From an uncultured Prevotellaceae bacterium (lineage in GTDB: Bacteria > Bacteroidota > Bacteroidia > Bacteroidales > Bacteroidaceae): a DNA stretch of 40,482 bases. The stretch is taken from positions 1 to 40,482 of the forward strand of contig CALEPV010000002.1 of assembly GCA_937910905.1 (NCBI GenBank). The letters run 5' to 3'. A program made the position numbers and the translations under genes. Shown here one piece after another: positions 34,420 to 40,482 of the stretch. Below the pieces are notes generated by a model. That model saw nothing but the letters and a program-made list of their open reading frames with translations, was not told the DNA's origin and searched no databases. Positions within the stretch are counted from its first letter, which is position 1, and each line of letters begins with the position of its first letter.

Positions 34420-37400
34420 ATGAGAACGAGATTCAGCACTTTCATTCATCATACGGCGCTCCGTGCTACCCTATGTGCCTTGTTTATGTCCGCCCTTGGT
34501 GCTATGCCAAGCTGGGCGCAGGACGAGGTAGAGGCCGATGGCACAGAAGCAGCCGACACCACGGTGCAGACACGCCGTGCCGCTCGCAAGCCGCAGAAAC
34601 AATACCCCATGCGAGCCGTTGCTGGCCGTGTCACTGACTCTGCCACGGGCCAGCCTATGGGCGGTGTGCGCGTTCAGGCTCTCCAGCTACCACAGTACTC
34701 TACCCTGACAGAAGAGGACGGTACATACTCTTTCGAGGTACCGACCTTCTGCCACGCATTGGTCATCGATGCACCAGAGTACAACCTGATGCAGATTGCC
34801 ATCAAGGGCGACACAGAGCAAGACGCCAAGCTCATCAGTGCCAACTTCGGTAGCTTCTATACCGACGGCACCGTCATCACCTCACAGCGCAAGGTTGAGT
34901 TGGATCAGACCAGCTCAATCAGCGTAGAGACCGACATTCAGAACCTGCTAGCTGCAGACATACACTCGACCTCTCGCAGCGCGCTGCCAGGTCAAGGTGC
35001 ATACTTCACCATCCGTGGTGTGAACAGCCTGCGTGCCAACGCACAGCCTCTGTTCATTATCGACGGCAATATGGTGGACCTTGAAGAGGAGCGCACCAGC
35101 CTGCACGAAGGTTACTACAACAACATTCTGTCCGGCCTCGACCCAGAGAACATCGAGAGCGTACAGGTACTGAAGAATGCCACAGCTCTGTACGGAGCCA
35201 AGGGCGCCAACGGTGTGGTTATCATCAACACCAAGCGTGGTAAGAGCATGGCCACCAAAATCAATGTCCGCATCTATGGCGGCATGGAGCTGAAGCCCGA
35301 CCGTATCTCGATGATGGACGGCGATGCCTACAAGCTCTATCTGGGCGACCTGGTAAGCACGGTGAAGGATGTGCGCGACTCCAAGGCCAGCGGCCTTGAT
35401 ACCTACGCCTTCCTTGACAACAACCCCAATGGCTACTACACACCTATCTTCTCCAACAACACCGACTGGCAGAAGGACATGTACCGCACAGCCTGGACGC
35501 AGAACTACAAGATCAGCGTAGAAGGTGGTGATGACATCGGTATGTACGACCTGTCACTGGGCTACACCTCTGGGCAGTCAACTCTCAAGGGCAACGACTT
35601 CAGCCGTCTGAGCCTGCGTTTCAACACCGACATCAAGGTGTTCGAGAAGGTTCACACAGCTATCGACATCGCCTACAACCAGACATCCTACAATCTGCTG
35701 GACAACGGTTGGAGCGAGAGCTACGACATGCAGAACATCGGTTCGACCAACGTTCTGGGTCTGGTGCAGGCACCATTCCTCTCGCCATACGCATGGTATC
35801 ATAACGAGAACACAGGCCAGCTGTCACTCTCATCAGAGTATGCAGGTAAGTATGCATCGTCCAACTCTGGCAAATGGATACAGAACCCCTTCTCCTTCCC
35901 GCGTACCATCGGTATCAACGAGAGCCTGCGCAACCCATACTGGATTATCTCCAACGGTAAGGGTAACAACAAGAACTACGCAGAGCTCACACAGATCAAC
36001 ATCAACGTGCAGCCTAAGTACCAAGTGACAAAGCAACTCGTGATCAGCAACCGTTTCAACTACACTCTGAACCGCAACAACGAGAAGTACTTCCTGCCTA
36101 TCTCTGGTGCTACACCATTCCAGCTGACCGACCTCGGATATATCAGCTCTATGCTGAAGTCACAGTTTACCAAGGAGACCACTATCAACAACGACTTCCG
36201 TATTGAATGGGCCAACAACTACGGTGCACACAACGTGAGTGCATTCGGCGGCTGGCGCTATAACAACTACGCCTACAGCTACACCTATATGCGTGGCTAC
36301 GACAACGAGAACGACAAGCTGCCTAACATCTCCAAGAACATGAAGTATGTGAGCGAAGGCGGTACGAAGGACAACTGGCGCGACATGGCCTACTACTTCA
36401 ATGCCGACTACAACTACCAGAACCGCTACTTCGCACAGTTCACCGCATCGGCACAGGCAAGCAGCCGCTTCGGTAAGGAGACCGACAGCGGCTTCCAGAT
36501 GGGTGGTGTCAGCTGGGGCTTCTTCCCAAGCCTGCAGCTGGGCTGGCTCATCAGCAGCGAGCCTTGGTTCAAGACAGGCCGCGGCATCAACTACCTGAAG
36601 CTGACAGCTGGCGTTGACCAGAGCGGTAACGACGGCATCGACTACTACGCAGCCCGCACCTACTGGGAGAGCCAGATGATGTCGGAGAACACCGTAGGCC
36701 TCGTGCTGAAGAACATTGAGAACACCAGCATACAGTGGGAGACCACCACACGCTGGAACGTGGCACTCGAAGGCTCGTTCCTCAACAACCGCCTCAATGC
36801 AGGCATCGACCTGTTCTGGAGCACTACCGACGACCTGCTGACACTCAAGGACCTTGACTACATCGCAGGTCTGGGCAAGTACTGGACCAACGACGGTCAG
36901 CTCAAGAACCGCGGCTTCGAGGCTCACGTGTCGGCAGCCCTCATCAACCACAAGAACTGGAAGTGGGAGCTTGGCGCCAGCGTAGGCCACTACAACAACG
37001 AGATCACCAAGCTGCCTTCGTCCGACGTCATTGAGCTTACCACTCACGACTGGGCAACCGACACCGATGTGCCTTATCGCACCATCAAGGGCTACACCAC
37101 CGGTGTATTCGGCGAGGACAATATACTCACAGCAGTGGGTCACGCAGCAGGCAGCTTCTACGGCTACCAGACAGCAGGCGTACTGACCAGCGAAGCTGAT
37201 GCCAGCACCGCAGGCAGCCAGGGCTACCTCAAGTATCCTACAGGTCTGAGAGATCCTAAGTACCGCGACTTCCAGCCTGGCGACGTGCGCTTCGTAGACC
37301 AGAATGGCGACGGCATCATCGACGAGAACGACAAGGTGGTGATTGGCAACCCGAACCCCGACATCTACGGCAACATCTTCACAGCCCTGACATGGAAGAA

Positions 37401-37854
37401 CTTCCGTCTTGATGTGAACTTCAAGTACTCGCTTGGCAACGATGTCTACAACTATCAGCGCAGCATACTCGAAGGCGGCAATACCACCTACAACCAGACC
37501 ACTGCCATGCAGAACCGCTGGAGCTACGAGAACCAGCAGACCTCTGTGCCTAAGGCTACATATATCGACAGCGACGACTGGCGCAACAACGAGCGCTTCT
37601 CCGACCGCTGGATCGAGGACGGCAGCTATCTGAAGCTGAAGAACGTGCGTCTGACCTACAACCTGCCCTATCGCAACGACTGGCTTCAGGGCTTGAAGGT
37701 ATGGGCCGAAGGCAATAACCTCTTCACTGTGACCCGCTATCTTGGCGTTGACCCGGAGACCAGCAGCCGCAACAGTGTGCTATATCAAGGCATCGACACC
37801 GGCATCCTCAACGTTGGTCGCAGCTTCAACGTAGGCTTATCCATCAACCTCTAA
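34420..37854 (+). CDS. SusC/RagA-type TonB-dependent transporter, second of two
   Basis: A 1144-aa outer-membrane transporter with a signal peptide (to about residue 33, MPSWAQ). A low-complexity linker rich in Glu, Ala, Thr and Arg precedes the carboxypeptidase-D-like domain (AVAGRVTDSATGQPMGGVRV). The SusC plug follows with YFTIRGVNSLRANAQPLFII and IESVQVLKNATALYGAKGANG. A loop DQNGDGIIDENDKVVIGN near the C-terminus is the common SusC calcium-site-like motif, and the protein ends RSFNVGLSINL. It is clearly diverged from the first SusC, so the pairs are not a recent duplication. The matching susD starts 12 nt downstream. Confidence 0.96.
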   Translation: MRTRFSTFIHHTALRATLCALFMSALGAMPSWAQDEVEADGTEAADTTVQTRRAARKPQKQYPMRAVAGRVTDSATGQPMGGVRVQALQLPQYSTLTEEDGTYSFEVPTFCHALVIDAPEYNLMQIAIKGDTEQDAKLISANFGSFYTDGTVITSQRKVELDQTSSISVETDIQNLLAADIHSTSRSALPGQGAYFTIRGVNSLRANAQPLFIIDGNMVDLEEERTSLHEGYYNNILSGLDPENIESVQVLKNATALYGAKGANGVVIINTKRGKSMATKINVRIYGGMELKPDRISMMDGDAYKLYLGDLVSTVKDVRDSKASGLDTYAFLDNNPNGYYTPIFSNNTDWQKDMYRTAWTQNYKISVEGGDDIGMYDLSLGYTSGQSTLKGNDFSRLSLRFNTDIKVFEKVHTAIDIAYNQTSYNLLDNGWSESYDMQNIGSTNVLGLVQAPFLSPYAWYHNENTGQLSLSSEYAGKYASSNSGKWIQNPFSFPRTIGINESLRNPYWIISNGKGNNKNYAELTQININVQPKYQVTKQLVISNRFNYTLNRNNEKYFLPISGATPFQLTDLGYISSMLKSQFTKETTINNDFRIEWANNYGAHNVSAFGGWRYNNYAYSYTYMRGYDNENDKLPNISKNMKYVSEGGTKDNWRDMAYYFNADYNYQNRYFAQFTASAQASSRFGKETDSGFQMGGVSWGFFPSLQLGWLISSEPWFKTGRGINYLKLTAGVDQSGNDGIDYYAARTYWESQMMSENTVGLVLKNIENTSIQWETTTRWNVALEGSFLNNRLNAGIDLFWSTTDDLLTLKDLDYIAGLGKYWTNDGQLKNRGFEAHVSAALINHKNWKWELGASVGHYNNEITKLPSSDVIELTTHDWATDTDVPYRTIKGYTTGVFGEDNILTAVGHAAGSFYGYQTAGVLTSEADASTAGSQGYLKYPTGLRDPKYRDFQPGDVRFVDQNGDGIIDENDKVVIGNPNPDIYGNIFTALTWKNFRLDVNFKYSLGNDVYNYQRSILEGGNTTYNQTTAMQNRWSYENQQTSVPKATYIDSDDWRNNERFSDRWIEDGSYLKLKNVRLTYNLPYRNDWLQGLKVWAEGNNLFTVTRYLGVDPETSSRNSVLYQGIDTGILNVGRSFNVGLSINL

Positions 37855-37866
37855 TCTTGCAGCACG

Positions 37867-40185
37867 ATGAAAAAGAATATAATCAAGACTCTCTTTGTGG
37901 CATTGGCCGTGACATGCGGCATGACCTCCTGCGAGGACATGCTCTCGCCCGACCTCGACCGCCACAGCGAAATAGACAACATCGCCACCGACACGCTGTA
38001 TAGCTACTGGGGCGTATTGAAGAGCCTGCAGAACGTGGCCGAGCGCTACGTGGTGCTGGGTGAGTGCCGCGGTGACCTAGTGGATGGCACCGAGTACGTC
38101 AGCGACTCTATCCATGCCATACTGACCTTTGGCAAGGACGGTGATGCCAGCGACGGCGCCTGCCGCTATCTCAGAGCAGCCGACTTCTACCATGTGATCA
38201 ACTCCTGCAACGCCTTCATCGCCCACTGCGACACAGCACAGCGCACAGGCCTCAACGACCCCGTGATGCTGAAGGAGTATGCACAGATAGCCAGCATACG
38301 TGCCTGGACATACCTCCAGCTGGTGCTGGCCTACGGCCGGGTGCCCTACTTCGACACTCCTATGCTCTCCACCGAGAACATTGACGACTTCCGCGATGCG
38401 CCCGACTATGTTGATGCCGAGAATATCACATCGAAGTATGCCATTCAGATGCTTGCCGACGAGCGTGTACGCACAGCCGACTATCCCAACTACGGCAACT
38501 ATGGCCGCACAACCATCATAGCCAGCGCAAGTCAGTGCATCTTCCCACAGAACCTGGTGCTGGGCGACATCTATCTGCTCCACGCCAAGCAGGGACAGAC
38601 CTCCGACTACGCACAGGCTGCACGCTACTACTACGACTTCCTTAACAGCCAGTATGGTGGCCCTATCAACCCACAGAACTACTTCACCCTGCAGTACCGC
38701 AACAACCGTGCGCAGATGGTTCCATCCTCAGCAGGACTGTACTGGGGTCAGATGTTCTACAGCAAGGCAGCCATGTCCAAGGAGAACGAGAAGGTTACTG
38801 TTATCCCTTCGTCCAACAACAAGCTGTGGGGTACAGTGCTGCGCGGTGTGAACGAGCTCTTCGGCTACTCCACCACCATCAGCGTGAGCAACGTACAGAC
38901 CGACGACACCACCTCCACGACATCAGCCAGCATCACCCTAAGCGAGAACTACCAGCATGAGCTGGGCCGCTCGTCATCGTACAAGGCACTGAGTGACGCT
39001 CAGACCTACGAAGGCTATCTCGGCAGCGATGCTTCGAGCGCACTCTGCACACCTATCACCGGAGCAGGCGACACCCGCATTCGCTTCGCTACCACCGACG
39101 AGGAGGACCGCGACAACACAGGCGACATCGTGAACTTCGTGGTGAAGCAGAACATTGGCGGCATCGGTATAAGCTACAGCGGTGTAAGCATTTACCCATC
39201 CTTCTGCACAGCCTATCCTATCATCTACCGCAAGGGCAGCATCTGGCTTCGCTTCGCTGAGGCCATCAACGGTGCCGGCTTCCCTGGCTACGCCTTCGCT
39301 ATCTTGAAGAGCGGTCTCTGCGGCAACAGCTCCTGGGTACCATCCCTCGAGGAACAGTTTGCGCCGAAGAGCTACAACTGGTTTGACACAACCGAGATTG
39401 TGGAGAGCGACGACCCGGCAGTGCCCAACGACACTACCTGGTACACTACCGCCGAGGCATGGCAGGCACACATCGTGGCCCGCGCAACAGCCGACGGTGC
39501 CATCACCGCCGACCCGGATGCCGACCCCGACACCTATGCAACCGAGCTGAGTGCATGGACACGCACTCACAGCGCCGAGCTGCAGAACAAGGTTGTGGAG
39601 TATCAGGAATGGCCCGACCAGACTCTGCCTGAGCTGGTATGTAACCACATCGCCAAGCGCGAGATGCTGGCCAACGCACCCTTCCTCAACTTCAACACCG
39701 AGTACCTGCGTGGCTCGTACAACCAGATGATATGGGCATACGGCACCACAGAGGAGACAATGTCTAACCGCAGCGCTTTCCCAACCGTGGCCAATCAAAA
39801 CGTAACGGTGACTATGGGTATACACAACCGCGGCTGCGGTCTGGTGAAGTACAACGAGCGTAACACTACGTTCAACTACATCGACCAGATCAACCGTATG
39901 CTGAGCCTCTACGAGGGTCAGACCACAGACCTAACCAGAGAGGAGATATACGACGAGGCCAACCTCGCCAAGGTGCAGACAGCTATCGCCGACCTGATTC
40001 TGGACGAGCTGGCACTGGAGACCTCGTTTGAGGGCAACCGCTTCTTCGACCTGGTATGCCGTGCACGCTTCACCAACAACCCGGACGAGCTGGCCAAGCG
40101 TGTGGCTGCACGCAACGGCACCTTGGACGGTTCGCTGCGCAGCTACCTCTCCAATACCGACAACTGGTACTTCAAGATGCCATAA
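37867..40185 (+). CDS. SusD/RagB-type lipoprotein, second of two
   Basis: A 772-aa surface lipoprotein (lipobox GMTSC, Cys22), partner of the SusC encoded just upstream. It is longer than the roughly 500-650 aa usual for SusD proteins. The SusD core shows ASIRAWTYLQLVLAYGRVPYFDTPM, SIWLRFAEAINGAGFPGYAF and LILDELALETSFEGNRFFDLVCRARF. The extra length falls around residues 320-420 (a Thr/Ser-rich stretch, DDTTSTTSASITLSENYQ) and 500-590 (Asp/Ala-rich, DPDADPDTYATELSAW). These inserts may be surface loops suited to a large ligand. It is the last gene of the operon. Confidence 0.94.
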   Translation: MKKNIIKTLFVALAVTCGMTSCEDMLSPDLDRHSEIDNIATDTLYSYWGVLKSLQNVAERYVVLGECRGDLVDGTEYVSDSIHAILTFGKDGDASDGACRYLRAADFYHVINSCNAFIAHCDTAQRTGLNDPVMLKEYAQIASIRAWTYLQLVLAYGRVPYFDTPMLSTENIDDFRDAPDYVDAENITSKYAIQMLADERVRTADYPNYGNYGRTTIIASASQCIFPQNLVLGDIYLLHAKQGQTSDYAQAARYYYDFLNSQYGGPINPQNYFTLQYRNNRAQMVPSSAGLYWGQMFYSKAAMSKENEKVTVIPSSNNKLWGTVLRGVNELFGYSTTISVSNVQTDDTTSTTSASITLSENYQHELGRSSSYKALSDAQTYEGYLGSDASSALCTPITGAGDTRIRFATTDEEDRDNTGDIVNFVVKQNIGGIGISYSGVSIYPSFCTAYPIIYRKGSIWLRFAEAINGAGFPGYAFAILKSGLCGNSSWVPSLEEQFAPKSYNWFDTTEIVESDDPAVPNDTTWYTTAEAWQAHIVARATADGAITADPDADPDTYATELSAWTRTHSAELQNKVVEYQEWPDQTLPELVCNHIAKREMLANAPFLNFNTEYLRGSYNQMIWAYGTTEETMSNRSAFPTVANQNVTVTMGIHNRGCGLVKYNERNTTFNYIDQINRMLSLYEGQTTDLTREEIYDEANLAKVQTAIADLILDELALETSFEGNRFFDLVCRARFTNNPDELAKRVAARNGTLDGSLRSYLSNTDNWYFKMP

Positions 40186-40223
40186 TTCCGACATCATAAC
40201 AATTGATGCGCTACCCGCTCCTG

Positions 40224-40256
40224 TGCAGGGGTGTCCACACGCTGGGCACCCCTGCA
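40224..40256 (+). terminator. Hairpin after the SusCD operon
   Basis: GCAGGGGTG (40225-40233) pairs perfectly with CACCCCTGC (40247-40255) around a 13-nt loop, 39 nt after the last stop codon. Only ATTGTGT follows, so the T-run is poor, but position and stem strength fit a terminator. Confidence 0.65.
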
Positions 40257-40291
40257 TTGTGTCTGCGGGCCTGGTATTGCAGGGCTCAGAA

Positions 40292-40323
40292 TTTGGAAAT
40301 GCCCGCAGAATGTTGTATCTTTG
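40292..40323 (+). promoter_or_regulatory. Promoter pointing toward the right edge
   Basis: TTTG (40292-40295) and TAtcTTTG (40316-40323), with a 20-nt spacer, form a good Bacteroidota -33/-7 pair. No gene start follows before the group II intron at about 40382, so its original target may have been displaced or lies beyond the window. Confidence 0.6.
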
Positions 40324-40381
40324 CAGCAACAGAGCAGGACGGCATTGCAGCTAGTATGTAATGCAGCTGCAGCTTCAGAAA

Positions 40382-40482
40382 ATCGAGTAGGAGGTGAACA
40401 CTAATCAGAGGTGTTTGCCTCTTTTCATGTTCACTTGTCCTCTCACACCACCGTACAAGCGGTTCCGCATACGGCGGTTCCT
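40382..40482 (-). mobile_element. Group II intron, 3' end (domains V and VI), cut by window edge
   Basis: Read on the minus strand, ACCGCCGTAT pairs with GTACGGTGGT around GCG/CGC with a two-base TT bulge and loop GAAC. That is a domain V hairpin with a CGC catalytic triad whose central G makes the expected G-U wobble. After GTGAGAGG comes domain VI: GTGAACA pairs with TGTTCAC and encloses AGAGG/CCTCT. The 3' splice site is uncertain: after CTACTCGAT (about 40382) or after GTGTTCAC (about 40394, with the A opposite 40402 as branch point). The ribozyme body and any reverse transcriptase gene would lie to the right, outside the window. Confidence 0.72.

Overview
The window comes from a Bacteroidota chromosome, most likely Prevotellaceae or a close relative. 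The reasons are Bacteroidota-type -7 promoter boxes (TAnnTTTG), two SusC/SusD pairs, an lpxC-fabZ fusion inside an lpxD / lpxC-fabZ / lpxA / miaA cluster, FAS1-domain lipoproteins, and a C-terminal domain resembling type IX secretion sorting signals. All assignments were read by eye from the sequence; no database search was possible.

Region 1 (1-14.7 kb) is housekeeping and envelope DNA: a family 2 glycosyltransferase, tRNA-Val(CAC) with a strong terminator, prfA, and pyrF carrying two in-frame palindromic insertions. Next come a single-domain AICAR formyltransferase on the minus strand with a possible small basic ORF behind it, and a divergent outer-membrane beta-barrel gene followed by an EamA transporter. 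Then come a DUF3256-type protein, the lipid A genes lpxD, lpxC-fabZ and lpxA, a pRiA4b ORF-3-like protein, miaA and a class A penicillin-binding protein.

Region 2 consists of small mobile elements. A 173-bp MITE-like element occurs twice in opposite orientation with 5 differences and 3-bp target duplications. One copy supplies the last codons and stop of lpxD. The other sits inside a second element that has 20-bp perfect terminal inverted repeats and an AGAGGT duplication. The right edge of the window contains the 3' end (domains V and VI) of a minus-strand group II intron.

Region 3 (15.2-40.2 kb) is a glycan-utilisation locus. A secreted GH43-like enzyme and a large GH128-like protein (FN3-like, H-type-lectin-like and sorting-type C-terminal regions) form a two-gene unit closed by a terminator. 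After an array of palindromes at exact 22-bp spacing comes an eight-gene operon of about 20.7 kb with gaps of 12-33 nt: FAS1 lipoprotein, SusC, SusD, three FAS1 lipoproteins, SusC, SusD. The likely job is capture and import of a beta-1,3-glucan-like or arabinose-bearing glycan, with FAS1 lipoproteins in the place where surface glycan-binding proteins normally sit. No regulator (HTCS, SusR-like, ECF sigma/anti-sigma) is present in the window. The FAS1-rich double SusCD operon and the 22-bp array before it are the strongest candidates for something undescribed.
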